Assembly: GCF_940807255.1 (NCBI RefSeq)
Contig: NZ_CALNWY010000007.1
Span: 104,072 to 168,071 of the forward strand
DNA: 64,000 bases
Direction: 5' to 3'
Source of the DNA: Mixta sp. Marseille-Q2659
Lineage (GTDB): Bacteria; Pseudomonadota; Gammaproteobacteria; Enterobacterales; Enterobacteriaceae
Notes under the pieces: model-generated
Told to the model about the DNA's origin: nothing
The model's database searches: none
What the model saw: only the letters and a program-made list of their open reading frames with translations
In this document: positions 18,880-30,650 of the stretch, piece by piece
How positions within the stretch are numbered: position 1 is the stretch's first letter
Layout: every line of letters starts with the position of its first letter
Translations under genes and position numbers: made by a program

Positions 18880-19090
18880 GTACGCTCCGCGTAAGTCAGT
18901 AGCAGGCATCAGGGAGAATCAGCATAAATAAAAAAACGCGGTTGCAAAGTGGCACACCTGCTTTTAGGAGTAATGCACATCCCATGCCGGTCCTGCTGTC
19001 GCAACAGCAAAAAGTGCGGTGACCGCTGAATAGTCGCGCGCTTTTCCATTCCCGCTCCATAATTCTTTTGACTATAAACGGAGCCCGGCG

Positions 19091-20569
19091 ATGAAAAATC
19101 CAACCCTGTTACAGGCATTTCACTGGTATTACCCTGAAGGTGGCCAGCTCTGGCCTGAGCTGGCCGAACGTGCAGCGCATATGAGCGAATCGGGTATCAA
19201 TATGATCTGGCTGCCACCGGCCTATAAAGGCGCCTCCGGCGGCAGTTCAGTCGGCTATGACACTTACGATCTGTTTGACCTGGGCGAATTTGATCAGAAA
19301 GGCACTGTTGCCACGAAATATGGTGACAAAGCGCAGCTGCATACGGCGATTTCCGCGCTGCAGCAGCAGCAGATTGCAGTACTGATGGATGTGGTGGTTA
19401 ATCACAAAATGGGCGCGGATGAGAAAGAGCGCATTCTGGTTAACCGCGTCGACGAGCAGGATCGTTCACAGATTCATGAAGAGGTAGTGGAGTGCGAAGC
19501 CTGGACCCGCTACACCTTCCCGGTCCGTGCCGGACAGTATTCAAAGTTTGTCTGGGACTATAAGTGCTTCAGCGGTGTCGATCATATCGAAAACCCTGAT
19601 GAAGATGGTGTGTTCAAGATTGTGAATGACTACACCGGCGAGGGCTGGAACGACCAGGTTGATAATGAACTGGGCAATTTTGATTACCTGATGGGCTCCA
19701 ATATCGATTTCCGCAACCGCTCGGCGACGGAAGAGATCAAGTACTGGGCGCGCTGGATGCTGGAAACCACCCAGTGTGACGGATTCCGCCTGGATGCGGT
19801 TAAACATATCCCGGCCTGGTTCTACAAAGAGTGGATTGACCATGTGCAGGAGGTCTCTGAGAAGCCGCTGTTTATCGTGGCGGAGTACTGGTCATTTGAG
19901 CTGGATAAACTGCAGCAGTATATCAATCAGGTTGAGGGTAAAACGCTGCTGTTTGATGCCCCACTGCACATGAAATTTCACGAAGCCTCTAAGCAGGGCA
20001 GCAGCTACGACATGAGCCAGATCTTCTCCGGTACGCTGGTAGAAGCCGATCCGTTCCACGCCGTCACTATTGTTGCTAACCATGATACTCAGCCGCTGCA
20101 GGCACTTGAAGCGCCGGTGGAAGCCTGGTTCAAGCCGCTCGCCTATGCGATGATTTTGCTGCGTGAAAATGGTGTGCCTTGCGTGTTCTACCCGGATCTT
20201 TATGGTGCCAGCTATGAAGATACCGGCAGCGATGGTGAAACGCATAAAGTTGAAATGCCCGTAATCGATAAGCTCGATCAGCTGATGATTGCGCGCCAGC
20301 GCTTTGCTCACGGGGTACAGACGCTGTGGTTTGATCATCCCAACTGCATCGCTTTCAGCCGCAGCGGGACTGAAGATGAGCCAGGCTGCGTGGTAGTGAT
20401 GTCTAACGGCGACAGCGGAGAAAAAACGCTGACGCTGGGAGAAAACTACGCCGGTAAAAACTGGCGCGATTTTCTCGGCAATCGCGATGAGACGATTACC
20501 ACTAACGAACAGGGTGAAGCGGTGTTCACCTGTAACGGCGGCAGCGTCAGCGTCTGGGTTATTGAGTGA
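19091..20569 (+). CDS. amyA: cytoplasmic alpha-amylase
   Basis: A 492-residue GH13 enzyme hydrolysing alpha-1,4-glucans; E. coli AmyA has 495. There is no signal peptide ([18 protein letters not shown]), so it acts in the cytosol. The four conserved GH13 regions are present: [22 protein letters not shown] with the nucleophile Asp, VAEYWS with the acid Glu, and VANHDTQ with the third Asp. It has a short upstream GGAG ribosome site. It is followed 80 bp later by a haloacid dehalogenase gene that is probably separate in function. Confidence 0.95.
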   Translation: MKNPTLLQAFHWYYPEGGQLWPELAERAAHMSESGINMIWLPPAYKGASGGSSVGYDTYDLFDLGEFDQKGTVATKYGDKAQLHTAISALQQQQIAVLMDVVVNHKMGADEKERILVNRVDEQDRSQIHEEVVECEAWTRYTFPVRAGQYSKFVWDYKCFSGVDHIENPDEDGVFKIVNDYTGEGWNDQVDNELGNFDYLMGSNIDFRNRSATEEIKYWARWMLETTQCDGFRLDAVKHIPAWFYKEWIDHVQEVSEKPLFIVAEYWSFELDKLQQYINQVEGKTLLFDAPLHMKFHEASKQGSSYDMSQIFSGTLVEADPFHAVTIVANHDTQPLQALEAPVEAWFKPLAYAMILLRENGVPCVFYPDLYGASYEDTGSDGETHKVEMPVIDKLDQLMIARQRFAHGVQTLWFDHPNCIAFSRSGTEDEPGCVVVMSNGDSGEKTLTLGENYAGKNWRDFLGNRDETITTNEQGEAVFTCNGGSVSVWVIE

Positions 20570-20652
20570 TACCCGCGCGGGCTGCGCCTCTGGCAGCCCG
20601 CGCGTTATGCTCTGCAGTAATACGTTTTATGAAAAAAGGTGCACAGATAATA

Positions 20653-21336
20653 ATGAAAGAGGCTACCCTGCTGGTATTTGATGTTAACGAAACGCTGCTC
20701 GATCTGACCTATCTGGATACTTTTTTTCTGGATACCTTTGGCGATGCGCAGGTGATGCGTCAGTGGTTTGCGGAACAGATCCTGTATTCCCAGACGCTCA
20801 CGTTAAGCGGTCGCTATGTGCCGTTTGGTGAACTGGCCGTTGCCGTATTAAAGATGGTGGCGACGATCCGCGGGATTGCGCTTGATTCATCACAGATAAC
20901 GCGTTTTCAGCAAGAAATGGCGGTGTTACCTGCTCATCCTGATGCGCTGCCCGCGCTGAAAAAACTGCAGGCTGCGGGTTTTGAGATGGTGACGTTTACG
21001 AACTCATCGGCAGACGCCGGCAAAAAGGTGCTGGCGCAATCCGGACTGGCATCGTTTTTTTCACAGCAGTTCTCCGTTGAGCAGAGCGGCTGTTTTAAAC
21101 CTGCCGCTGCCGCTTATCGGAGCGTCAGTGAGGCGCTGGATCGGCCACCTGCTGCGCTCAGGATGATAGCCACGCACGCCTGGGATATTATCGGCGCCAT
21201 GGCCTGTGGCTGGAAAGGCGCGCTGATCACCCGCCCCGGTAACGCACCGCTGTTGCTGGGTGAACAGCCTGATATTTCTGGTCCCGATTTACCGGCAATA
21301 GCAGAACAGATCATTGCGTTAGACAGGCGGGCGTAA
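20653..21336 (+). CDS. haloacid dehalogenase, type II
   Basis: About 227 residues from the ATG at 20653, which opens on the HAD motif I FDVNETLLDLTYLDTFF; upstream in-frame ATGs at 20566 and 20629 would add unrelated residues. Motif II is TNSSADAGKKVL, and motif III has SGCFKPAAAAY with the Lys, followed by ATHAWDIIGAMACGW. This set identifies an L-2-haloacid dehalogenase-like enzyme. Natural substrates of enterobacterial members are not established. It ends before a bidirectional terminator shared with frlR. Confidence 0.85.
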   Translation: MKEATLLVFDVNETLLDLTYLDTFFLDTFGDAQVMRQWFAEQILYSQTLTLSGRYVPFGELAVAVLKMVATIRGIALDSSQITRFQQEMAVLPAHPDALPALKKLQAAGFEMVTFTNSSADAGKKVLAQSGLASFFSQQFSVEQSGCFKPAAAAYRSVSEALDRPPAALRMIATHAWDIIGAMACGWKGALITRPGNAPLLLGEQPDISGPDLPAIAEQIIALDRRA

Positions 21337-21460
21337 CATAGCGCTCATGATTACTGCAATGAATTGATGAATGCAGTAATCCGGCGCTGACCGGGCGCGA
21401 TCGGCAAATGTGCACAAAGCGTATCCCGCGTTAAAAATTTGCCTGGCAGAGAAACATTAA

Positions 21461-21482
21461 GAGGGCCCTGGCCCTCTTTTTT
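21461..21482. terminator. bidirectional terminator between haloacid dehalogenase and frlR
   Basis: GAGGGCC-CT-GGCCCTC followed by TTTTTT; the loop is minimal. It serves the plus-strand dehalogenase gene and overlaps the last codons of frlR. Confidence 0.8.
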
Positions 21483-22215
21483 ATTTCTGACGCTGGTTAT
21501 CGATAGTCAGGCTAACGCGGTTAGCGCGGCAAAACAGTTCCGAATAGTGCACTGGTTTCGCGTTTTGATCGAAAGCGATTTTACTGATGCGAAACAGCGG
21601 CTCGCCCAGTTCACATTTCAGCCTCTGGGCCTCGGCTTTAGTGGCCATAAAAATATCTATGGTCTTCTTATCACTCACCACGCGAGTGTCGAATTTTTCC
21701 TGAAACAGCTTATAAGTAGAGGCGCCTGCGGTATAAATGGTGTCAAATGCCGGGTAACGGGAGAGCGGGATCCAGGAAATATCGATAAACAGCGGCTCAT
21801 CATCAAGATACATGACCCGCATCAGGCGAAAAATGTCGCTGCTACCGGGAATATTCAGCCTTTCACAAAATGGATCGGCGTTCATGCACTCCTGTTCGAT
21901 GACCTCTTCCCGGGTCGGCTTACCCTGGGAAACGCCAAAATCAGTAAAGCCGCTTACCGTCAGCAGCGCATTTTCAACCTTTTTACTTTGCACAAAAGTG
22001 CCCTTGCCCTGCCAGCGCTGCAGCACACCGTCATTGACCAGATCGCTGATTGCTTTGCGGATAGTGATGCGGCTAACGTTATAGAGCGTGCATAACTCGC
22101 TTTCAGTCGGGATCTGCTGGCCAGCCTGGTAAACTCCCTGCGCAATATCATCAAGCAGGCGCTGGCGCACGGTGGCGTAGAGGAGTTGATGTGAGTAGCG
22201 CTCCGTAGCTGACAT
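21481..22215 (-). CDS. frlR: GntR/HutC-type repressor of the fructoselysine operon
   Basis: A 244-residue regulator. The N-terminal GntR winged helix (QIPTESELCTLYNVSRITIR, then KAISDLVNDGVLQRWQGKGTF) is joined to a UTRA ligand domain from about residue 90 (SGFTDFGVSQGKPTREEVIEQE). Size and position at the end of the frl genes fit E. coli FrlR. Family members typically respond to a phosphosugar. It follows the broken frlD by about 100 bp on the same strand. Confidence 0.88.
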   Translation of the reverse strand: MSATERYSHQLLYATVRQRLLDDIAQGVYQAGQQIPTESELCTLYNVSRITIRKAISDLVNDGVLQRWQGKGTFVQSKKVENALLTVSGFTDFGVSQGKPTREEVIEQECMNADPFCERLNIPGSSDIFRLMRVMYLDDEPLFIDISWIPLSRYPAFDTIYTAGASTYKLFQEKFDTRVVSDKKTIDIFMATKAEAQRLKCELGEPLFRISKIAFDQNAKPVHYSELFCRANRVSLTIDNQRQK

Positions 22216-22316
22216 GAATCGACCCTGAAGTTGTAAGAGGAGTAGGGTTGATTATATGGGCCTTTTCGGATGAGTAACAGGCGCTGGCATGGGTAATGTC
22301 ACGCCAGCGCTGACCC

Positions 22317-23102
22317 TCACCAGGCACCATGATAGCCAATAGTACGCGCAGCGCACCGGGTACCCTGTTTCATCGCACCCTACAGCGGCAGGTCGTTAGC
22401 GATAGCGCACAGGAACCCGGCGATGTATGAATCCCCTGCCCCCATGGTATCTACTACGCTGACGCGCTGCGGCGGCATCTTCCAGAACTGTATGCCGTCC
22501 CACGCCAGGCTACCGTTTTCACCCAGCGTGGCGATCGCCACCCCTGCGCCACACTGCACCACGGTTTGTAGCCGGTCGCGCAGCCACGCATTATCAGTAT
22601 TTGCTGAGGCAAAAACATAATCAAGATGTTCCGGCAGCGTGTGCCATAACGGGCTTTCCCATTTATCTGCAAAATCAAACGACAGGATTTTTCCCGCCGC
22701 CTTCAGTGCGGGAAAAGCGGACTCAGCATGACCCCAAATGGCGGAGTGAATAATGTCAAACTCCATTAGCCACGCCAGTTCCTGCTCACCCACGCTGAAA
22801 TCTGCCATCACGCCTTCGGTATAGTCACCGAGAATGCGATCGTTATCGCGCAGTTCCACCTGCGTCTGCGCTGTCAGACCGGGCATCACACGCAGCCGGG
22901 AAATATCCACGCCATGTTGCGCAAGATCGCGGCGCAGCATGGCACCATAATCATCTTCACCCACCCAACTGACGCAGGCGGGCTGCATCCCGTAACGCGT
23001 GCTGTAAACCGCCACGTTAACAGCGTTGCCACCAGAAAACGCTTTACCCAGCCCGGGATAAATATCCACGCAATTATCACCTACCGTTGCCAGCCGTTTC
23101 AT
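22317..23102 (-). pseudogene. frlD: fructoselysine 6-kinase with a premature amber codon near the C-terminus
   Basis: A PfkB-family sugar kinase that phosphorylates fructoselysine (or psicoselysine) after uptake. The frame from 23102 meets TAG at 22380-22382 after 240 residues, but reads on in the same frame through family-like residues (GAMKQGTRCAARTIGYHGAW) to a TGA at 22317-22319. The full frame is 261 codons, exactly the length of E. coli FrlD. Substrate and catalytic motifs lie before the [16 protein letters not shown] near the start and [13 protein letters not shown] with the catalytic Asp. The truncated product would lack the last helix of the fold, so activity is doubtful without suppression. 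Confidence 0.88.
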
Positions 23103-23198
23103 TGACCCTCCTGTGACAGCCGCACGCGCGCGCCAGCAATGAATGCTGATGTCCGCAGGTAAACATACCCGTTTTCATTCGTATGTCCTTGCTGTGAT

Positions 23199-23222
23199 GC
23201 CCGGCCTGCATGGAGACCGGGC
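23199..23222. other. intercistronic hairpin between frlB and frlD
   Basis: GCCCGG and CCGGGC pair across a 12-nt loop in the 127-bp gap between frlB and frlD. It could be a REP-like or mRNA-stabilising element lowering or uncoupling frlD expression, and marks the place where frlC sits in E. coli. Confidence 0.4.
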
Positions 23223-23229
23223 GGGGAAA

Positions 23230-24252
23230 TTAATACTCGACGATCCCGCCATAGTAACGGCGATCGTCCGGGTTATGGTCTTTGTAGATGGAGAGGTAGT
23301 AACAGAGCCACTCCATCGGGACAAACATCAGGAATGGGGCGAGCCACGGGTGCAGTCCCTGAGCGATCTCGGCATAGTCGATCACGATAACGTTATCGGT
23401 ACGCTCGCGTACGAAACGGATAGCGCGCTCGGTGGTATGACGGCTTTCGTCATTGCCCAGCAGGAACAGAAAGGGCACGCCCGGCTCTACGATTTCCAGC
23501 GGGCCATGGCGGAACTCGCCGCTCTCAATCACCGATCCATGTGTCCAGGTAAACTCCATCAGCGTAACAATCCCCTCTTTGTAACTCAGCGGACGCAGCG
23601 GACCGGCGGCAACGGTATAGATCATCGGCCACTGTGAGGCCTGCTCACCAAGCTGACGCCCTTTTTCTTCCCAGGTACGCACCAGATGCCCGAGCGCCTG
23701 CGGAAGCTTATGCAGATCGTTTTTAATTTTGCCGATTTCGGTGTGCGGCGCGAGGCGCGTAATCATCTCCAGCACCACGCTGTAACACAGCAGCAGATGA
23801 ATTTCCCAGATGCAGTCTGCTTCATACGCCACCACATGCTGCGCAGCCTGATTGATAGGGCTGTCCGGGCGTTTGGTAAAGGCAGCGGTCAGTGCGCCGC
23901 AAGCCGCACCCAGCTCCAGTGCCTTAATCACCTCTTCGGTTTTGCCGTAATCAGAGACGCCTATTACCGCGCAGCGCTGATCCAGCCGGTGGGGGGTGTT
24001 ATCGCAAAATTCCCAGCCGGAAAGCGCATAAACCTGAAGGCCGGAGAAACGATCAGCCAGATGCTTTGCCGTCTGCGCAGCATTCAGCGGGGAGCCGCAG
24101 GCGACAAAGTAGATGCGATCGACGCCACGTTTGATCATTTCATCAACAAGGGCATGCACGCGGGGAACGTCTTTCTCAAGAACCTTCTCCACTTCGCTGA
24201 CCATGTTTTCAGTTACCAGGAAATCCACCGTGTTTTTATCAATATTCAGCAT
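23230..24252 (-). CDS. frlB: fructoselysine-6-phosphate deglycase
   Basis: A 340-residue SIS-domain enzyme, the same length as E. coli FrlB, splitting fructoselysine 6-phosphate to glucose 6-phosphate and lysine. Two SIS folds are visible: VDRIYFVACGSPLNAAQT with the sugar-phosphate serine, and the second around GPLRPLSYKEGIVTLMEF with the conserved glutamate and ESGEFRHGPLE. Middle gene of the frlA-frlB-frlD unit, 21 bp after frlA. The operon lets the cell use Amadori products of heated or decaying plant material. Confidence 0.95.
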   Translation of the reverse strand: MLNIDKNTVDFLVTENMVSEVEKVLEKDVPRVHALVDEMIKRGVDRIYFVACGSPLNAAQTAKHLADRFSGLQVYALSGWEFCDNTPHRLDQRCAVIGVSDYGKTEEVIKALELGAACGALTAAFTKRPDSPINQAAQHVVAYEADCIWEIHLLLCYSVVLEMITRLAPHTEIGKIKNDLHKLPQALGHLVRTWEEKGRQLGEQASQWPMIYTVAAGPLRPLSYKEGIVTLMEFTWTHGSVIESGEFRHGPLEIVEPGVPFLFLLGNDESRHTTERAIRFVRERTDNVIVIDYAEIAQGLHPWLAPFLMFVPMEWLCYYLSIYKDHNPDDRRYYGGIVEY

Positions 24253-24273
24253 GCAACAACTCTCCAGACAGGG

Positions 24274-25900
<1,627 letters not shown>

Positions 25901-26064
25901 GCGGGGCTTGATGACAGGGTTTGCGTTTTTCAGCCTGAACCCTAAGCTCCTGAATGCTTCCTGATAACAGTCAGTGGAATAATTTTGATATCAGGTGTAA
26001 TCAGAAACGTAACGCTGATGGCCGGGCTGAACATGTGACAATCCTTTTCCTGTCAGACGTTTTA

Positions 26065-26153
26065 TTAGTTACAGCACCCTTTTACCTGTTCCACTCATTC
26101 CGGCCCTTCGGGCCGGGCGCTGCGGCAAGTCAGGAGGGGCAACCCGGTTTCAG
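26065..26153 (+). repeat. dispersed hairpin element, copy 1
   Basis: Three conserved blocks: TTAGTTACAGCACCC, the perfect stem CCGGCCC-TTC-GGGCCGG at 26100-26116, and GAGGGGCAACCCGGTTTCAG. The same blocks with the same spacing occur at 63865-63955. It lies in the 410-bp stretch before the TraT-like gene, where no coding region is supported. Confidence 0.75.
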
Positions 26154-26314
26154 ATTTGCGCCTGAGGCTGAAAGGGTCAGAGAGGGGCAATGTGTGTCAG
26201 GCCGGCACCTGTTAGGGTTTTACGTTAAGGGATGCTGTAACTATTTAGGGAGTATATCTTTAGCCATTCAGTTGCGATCTGCCGCCAGCCGGAAAGCGCC
26301 AGCGGCAACCGTGA

Positions 26315-27046
26315 TTACATAATGCCTGCCACGGATTTCGCCAGCTGCGCTTCCAGCACCGGCTTCGCCTCTTCAAACTTGAGGTTGACCTTATTGGCGT
26401 TGGACACCACACGCGTCTGATACTTCATGCGGTTGCCCTCTTCGCTGCTGGTCTGCAGCTTGATGCCAGAGGTACCCTGACGCAGCGCCGCAATGTTATC
26501 AGTGGTAACGGCATTTTTGCTGCGTTCGGAAATCTGCAGATCGGTCACCATGGTGAAGTTCACATCTTCGATCAGCGCATCGGCTGCCATTCCCGCCAAA
26601 CCCGCCGCCAGGCCGACACCAAGCATCGCGCCACCCGAGTTACCGTTATAAGCCGTAATGCCGGCACCCAGCGCTGCACCGGCAACCGCACCTTCATAAC
26701 CGGTAGCCAGGAAGCCCTGTGACTGGCGCAGATCCATCTTTTCCGCTTTCAGCACGTTAGCCTGGATCCAGTAGTAAGCCGCATCAGGCGAGGATGTGAC
26801 GGTATACCCTTTCGCCTGCAGGTCCTGCGCCAGCAGCGACTGCAGATCGCTCATATCTTTGTCAGAGGTATTACGCACCTGCAGATAGACCGTTTTCTGA
26901 GTGGAAGGCTCAAGCCATACCGTCTGGCTCATCTGCGTTTTAACTTCAAGGTTGCGCTTTTTGATGGCGGTAGTCATGGCGCTGCAGCCGGAAAGGACGA
27001 TGCAGGAGGCGACGACGGCCGCCACCAGGGGTTTACGATGGTTCAT
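26315..27046 (-). CDS. traT: TraT-like outer-membrane lipoprotein
   Basis: A 243-residue protein with a lipoprotein signal (lipobox VLSGC, Cys near residue 21), anchoring it in the outer membrane. The rest matches Tra[20 protein letters not shown] at the start of the mature part, a glycine-rich central hydrophobic hairpin ([17 protein letters not shown] and [14 protein letters not shown]), and [15 protein letters not shown]. TraT of F-like plasmids mediates surface exclusion and resistance to complement. No transfer genes lie near it here, so it is an isolated copy, perhaps kept for serum or phage resistance. Confidence 0.9.
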   Translation of the reverse strand: MNHRKPLVAAVVASCIVLSGCSAMTTAIKKRNLEVKTQMSQTVWLEPSTQKTVYLQVRNTSDKDMSDLQSLLAQDLQAKGYTVTSSPDAAYYWIQANVLKAEKMDLRQSQGFLATGYEGAVAGAALGAGITAYNGNSGGAMLGVGLAAGLAGMAADALIEDVNFTMVTDLQISERSKNAVTTDNIAALRQGTSGIKLQTSSEEGNRMKYQTRVVSNANKVNLKFEEAKPVLEAQLAKSVAGIM

Positions 27047-27154
27047 TTACTGCTCCCTGAGAAGAATTAACTGCGGCGCACTCTTGCCCGCAGCACACCT
27101 GTGAAACAGGCGCAAACACACCGGTTTGCGCTAAGGTGGCAGGAAGATATATCG

Positions 27155-27183
27155 GCAAAGCGTAAGATAAATTTACGCTTTGC
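27155..27183. promoter_or_regulatory. perfect 11-bp inverted repeat upstream of traT
   Basis: GCAAAGCGTAA and TTACGCTTTGC flank a 7-nt AT-rich spacer, about 110 bp before the traT start. An A-tract follows on the plus strand, so as a minus-strand terminator the T-tract is on the wrong side; an operator or 5'-UTR hairpin is more likely. Confidence 0.5.
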
Positions 27184-27326
27184 GAAAAAAAGCCTGAAAA
27201 AATCCCCTGTATCTGAGCAAGCTCATGAAATAAAGCATTTTTATAAGCAACAGTTTCAGGCGTGATCTTTTAATCATTAGCCGCGCAGAAGTAATCAGCA
27301 GGCCCTTGCTCTGCAGTCTGAGAGAT

Positions 27327-27353
27327 TGCCGGCCCTGAATAAAGAGCCGGCAA
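27327..27353 (-). terminator. hairpin after the membrane chemoreceptor gene
   Basis: TTGCCGGC and GCCGGCAA flank an 11-nt loop directly behind the stop of the minus-strand chemoreceptor gene. The T-tract is weak. Confidence 0.5.
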
Positions 27354-27360
27354 ATGACGC

Positions 27361-28899
27361 TTATGCCAGACGGAAAGTGGAAACCGAACGGGTCAGATAC
27401 TGTACCTGCTCTTCAAGCGATGCTGACGCAGCCGCTGACTCCTGTACCAGCGCGGCGTTCTGCTGCGTTACTGAGTCCATTTCAGTTACCGCTTTTTCAA
27501 TCTGCCCGATACCGCGACTCTGCTCGCCCGACGCCACTGAAATATGTTCCATCAGAAGATTAACGCGGCTGACCGAGGCGATGATGGCGCTCATCGCCTC
27601 GCCGGTGCGACTGACCTGCTCTGAGCCGGTGTGAATAATCGCCACCGATTCTGCAATCAGCGTCTCGATCTCTTTAGCCGCCAGCGCACTGCGCTGTGCC
27701 AGATTACGCACTTCTCCGGCCACCACGGCGAACCCCCTGCCCTGTTCACCTGCGCGTGCCGCTTCCACAGCGGCATTCAGCGCAAGAATGTTGGTCTGAA
27801 ACGCAATGCCGTTGATCACCGAGATAATCTCTTCGATTTTTTTCGAGCTGGCGTTAATCAGGTCCATCGACACAATCACTTCACGCGAGACTTTTTCGCC
27901 GGTTTCCGCATTCTCTACCGCCTCGCCAGTCAGGCGGCACGCTTCAAATACGTTATCAGTGTTCTGCTTCACCGTAGCGCCCAGCTGCTCCATGCTGGCC
28001 GCGGTTTCTGTCAGCGCCGCAGCCTGCTGCTCAGTGCGCGAGGCCAGATCAACGTTCCCGGCCGCAATTTCGCCCGAGGCAGTGGAAACCGAATGCGCGG
28101 AATCACGTACCTGCGTAATGATCTGCGTCAGAGCGAGACGCATCGCTTCCAGCGATCCCATGAGGCTCTGAATTTCACTGCGTGAATCACCTTTTGCCGG
28201 AACAGCGCAATTAAGCTCGCCGGCAGCAATTAAATCGCAGTGCTGCTTTGCCGCGCTGAGCGGCACCAGTACAAAACGGTGCATCAGCAGTGAAATCACG
28301 ACAATAATGCCGACAAACAGCACACCAAACAGCACCAGCAGCATCAGGCCGGAGTGAAAGTGACGTTGTGCATCATCATTGAGCTGGCGTGCGTAAGCTT
28401 CGTGCTGCGCCAGGACTTTATCAAGAATGATTTCATACTGACGATCGAGACGGACGACTGTCGGGATCTGCGCTTTAAAACGTGCCTGATCGTGCGCTTC
28501 AGCGGCAGCCACCAGCGGCCGGATCCCTTCATCGCGGTAACTGAGATAGGCCTGCCGGTAGGCTTCAGCCTCTGCTGTTTCACCAGCCAGACGCGGTGCA
28601 TCCATGTAGGCCTGAAAGGCCGCATCTGCTTTAACCGCCACCGCTTTCACGCTCTCAAGTGACGCGGCTGATGCGCTATCGTTCCCCTCACTCGCTTTCA
28701 TATACTCCATAACCCGGACGCGCAGTGTACGGCTGTGGTTGATGGGATCGATTACGGAGAGCACTACGCGGATCTCTTTGTTGACGGCGGTCAGCGAAGC
28801 ATTACTGCGCACCAGCAGCCAGCTGCTGATAGCCACGCTGGCCAGGAACAGCACCAGCATAGTGAGGAACACAAGCAGTGAGGATTTTTTAAGCGACAT
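27361..28899 (-). CDS. transmembrane methyl-accepting chemotaxis protein
   Basis: A 512-residue chemoreceptor of the Tar/Tsr layout. Membrane helix 1 is at about 8-30; a periplasmic four-helix sensor of about 150 residues follows; helix 2 is at about 185-207; then HAMP to about 262 and a cytoplasmic coiled coil. The signalling tip [20 protein letters not shown] lies near 370-390. The C-terminus (SVSTFRLA) lacks an NWETF-type tether, so adaptation would rely on CheR and CheB brought in by other receptors. The ligand is unknown. It is the only full-length chemoreceptor in this window; the other (9031-10986) is broken. Confidence 0.92.
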   Translation of the reverse strand: MSLKKSSLLVFLTMLVLFLASVAISSWLLVRSNASLTAVNKEIRVVLSVIDPINHSRTLRVRVMEYMKASEGNDSASAASLESVKAVAVKADAAFQAYMDAPRLAGETAEAEAYRQAYLSYRDEGIRPLVAAAEAHDQARFKAQIPTVVRLDRQYEIILDKVLAQHEAYARQLNDDAQRHFHSGLMLLVLFGVLFVGIIVVISLLMHRFVLVPLSAAKQHCDLIAAGELNCAVPAKGDSRSEIQSLMGSLEAMRLALTQIITQVRDSAHSVSTASGEIAAGNVDLASRTEQQAAALTETAASMEQLGATVKQNTDNVFEACRLTGEAVENAETGEKVSREVIVSMDLINASSKKIEEIISVINGIAFQTNILALNAAVEAARAGEQGRGFAVVAGEVRNLAQRSALAAKEIETLIAESVAIIHTGSEQVSRTGEAMSAIIASVSRVNLLMEHISVASGEQSRGIGQIEKAVTEMDSVTQQNAALVQESAAASASLEEQVQYLTRSVSTFRLA

Positions 28900-29011
28900 A
28901 ATTAACTTCCGGTTGAAGATGGAGAAGTAGTTATATCGGCCTGGCGGCGCAACTCATTAGCGGGGAAAAGTGTCGCAACCGACTGATTGCGGCAGCACAA
29001 ATCTTAAGTCC

Positions 29012-29812
29012 TTAACCGTTATCACGAAAGCCGGGATACAGGCTCATGCCACCATCAATAAACAGCGTGGTGCCATGCACGTAGTCGGACAAATCGCTGG
29101 CCAGCCATACCACCGCGTTACCCACATCTTCCGGATCGCCTACCCGGCCATAGGGGATAAGCTGCAGCAGCTTTTTCTCAGCTTCACCTTCGGTCGCTTC
29201 GGTATTGATTGGCGTTCTGATCGCACCCGGCGCAATGGCATTGATACGAATATGTTCTTCGCCCACTTCCTGCGCCAGACTGCGCATCAGCAGATCGACA
29301 CCGCCTTTGGAGGCCGCATAGTTAATATGCCCGGCCCACGGGATGAGCTGATGCACCGAGCTCATATGGATGATTTTGCCGGTAGCGCGGCTCACATCCG
29401 GACGTTTCTCCTGCTGGCGAAACTGACGCAGCGCCGCCCGGGCGCAGAGAAACTGACCGGTAAGATTGACCTGGATAACCTTATTCCACTCATCCAGCGT
29501 CATTTCTCCGGCTGGTGCATCGCGCTGCAGTCCGGAGTTCGCGACCAGAATATCCAGCCGTCCAAAATGTTTAATTGTTTCAGCAAACAGCGCATCCACC
29601 GCTTTTTCATCAGAAACGTCACCCCCTACTGCCACTGCTTTACCGCCACGCTGCCGAATCGCGTCTGCCAGCGCCTCGGCAGGCTCCTGCTGGCTGTTAT
29701 AGTTGATCACGACCGCTGCACCCGCCGCCGCCAGCGCTTCAGCGCAGGCATAGCCCAGTCCTGAACTGGCGCCAGTGACCAGTGCAACCTGTTTCTCCAG
29801 TGATATCTGCAT
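29012..29812 (-). CDS. short-chain dehydrogenase, glucose 1-dehydrogenase-like
   Basis: About 266 residues from the ATG at 29810-29812 (MQISLEKQ), which follows AGGA; the upstream in-frame ATG at 29881 adds 23 unrelated residues. Classical SDR: cofactor loop VTGASSGLGYA, NAG-type motif VANSGLQ, catalytic Ser in HMSSVHQ and YxxxK as NYAASKGG. The C-terminus FIDGGMSLYPGF resembles bacterial glucose 1-dehydrogenases, but substrate assignment in this family from sequence is weak. Monocistronic. Confidence 0.85.
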   Translation of the reverse strand: MQISLEKQVALVTGASSGLGYACAEALAAAGAAVVINYNSQQEPAEALADAIRQRGGKAVAVGGDVSDEKAVDALFAETIKHFGRLDILVANSGLQRDAPAGEMTLDEWNKVIQVNLTGQFLCARAALRQFRQQEKRPDVSRATGKIIHMSSVHQLIPWAGHINYAASKGGVDLLMRSLAQEVGEEHIRINAIAPGAIRTPINTEATEGEAEKKLLQLIPYGRVGDPEDVGNAVVWLASDLSDYVHGTTLFIDGGMSLYPGFRDNG

Positions 29813-30023
29813 GCTGTTAATTCCTGTTATGAACAGAGAAGAGGCTGACGGCGTGTGCCGCCAGCGGCTACAGGAAATCATAGTCGGCGCAGCAGAATTG
29901 GTCGCATTACGGTTCGCCTAAATATTTCATTCTGTAAATTACTGGAAATCTGCAGATTAATAACCAGACTTAAGCAGTCCGGCAGCAGAACTGCTGCATT
30001 TATATTCACAGAACGGAGGCAAT

Positions 30024-30260
30024 ATGGTAAGCAAATCAGAAATCCTGGATCACGCACAGGTTGTTGACGTCAACGGTGAGCACGTGGGCATTGTCGATCA
30101 CTTTGAAGGCGAAGATAAAATCAAACTGGCGAAAAGTGATCCGGAAGCGGGCGGCCAGCACCACATCATCCCGTTCAGCTGGGTTAAAGAAGTCGATGAC
30201 AACAAAGTCATCCTTTCCAAATCAAAGGATGATGTCGAAGCCGAATGGCAGAGCGCATAA
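30024..30260 (+). CDS. DUF2171 domain-containing protein
   Basis: A 78-residue acidic soluble protein. The repeated strands (VVDVNGEHVGIVDHFEGED, then HHIIPFSWVKEVDDNKVIL) are the DUF2171 / PRC-barrel-like pattern. These small proteins are often stress-induced; function is unknown. It has a strong ribosome site, ACGGAGG, and its own terminator, so it is an independent unit. Confidence 0.85.
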   Translation: MVSKSEILDHAQVVDVNGEHVGIVDHFEGEDKIKLAKSDPEAGGQHHIIPFSWVKEVDDNKVILSKSKDDVEAEWQSA

Positions 30261-30270
30261 TCTATCCCCG

Positions 30271-30302
30271 GACCGCAGCAGCCCTGCTGCGGTCTGGTTT
30301 TC
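30271..30302 (+). terminator. Rho-independent terminator after DUF2171 gene
   Basis: GACCGCAGCAG-CC-CTGCTGCGGTC followed by TGGTTTTC. Confidence 0.85.
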
Positions 30303-30650
30303 GGTAGTAAGAACCGCTAATTATCGTTTATTTTCCTTCCCGGCAGCATCGGCCTGCACCTGTACGCTTAACTCTGGCACCTGGTTCAATCATGCTTCAG
30401 CAGTGACAACGTTTACGTATTGCATACTACGGTGCGTTTCTGCTTGTCAGGCCGTAACAATGAACCTCAGGCCGAGGCAGAATTGTGCGCTCTTCCTGCC
30501 GGACATGCTCACTTTCACCCTCCGCAACTTCCTGCTGTGTGCATGACAACGTAACGCAGGCTTTGGATTCCGTGACGCTTCTGGCTATGATGACACCCAG
30601 TCATGACGTAGGTGGAGCCGTAAAGCGTCAGATCAATACAGGAGGCAGCG
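30303..30650. other. intergenic region without a recognised gene
   Basis: Nothing coding is supported between the DUF2171 terminator and the GGAGG ribosome site at about 30640. The overlapping long frames here have no ribosome sites and no recognisable protein motif. Confidence 0.4.

Noticed and set aside
27631..28185. Plus-strand frame opposite the chemoreceptor
   Set aside because: Antisense shadow of a well-recognised MCP gene.
30061..30546. 161-residue frame overlapping the DUF2171 gene
   Set aside because: Shifted frame of the DUF2171 gene and its terminator; composition is not protein-like.
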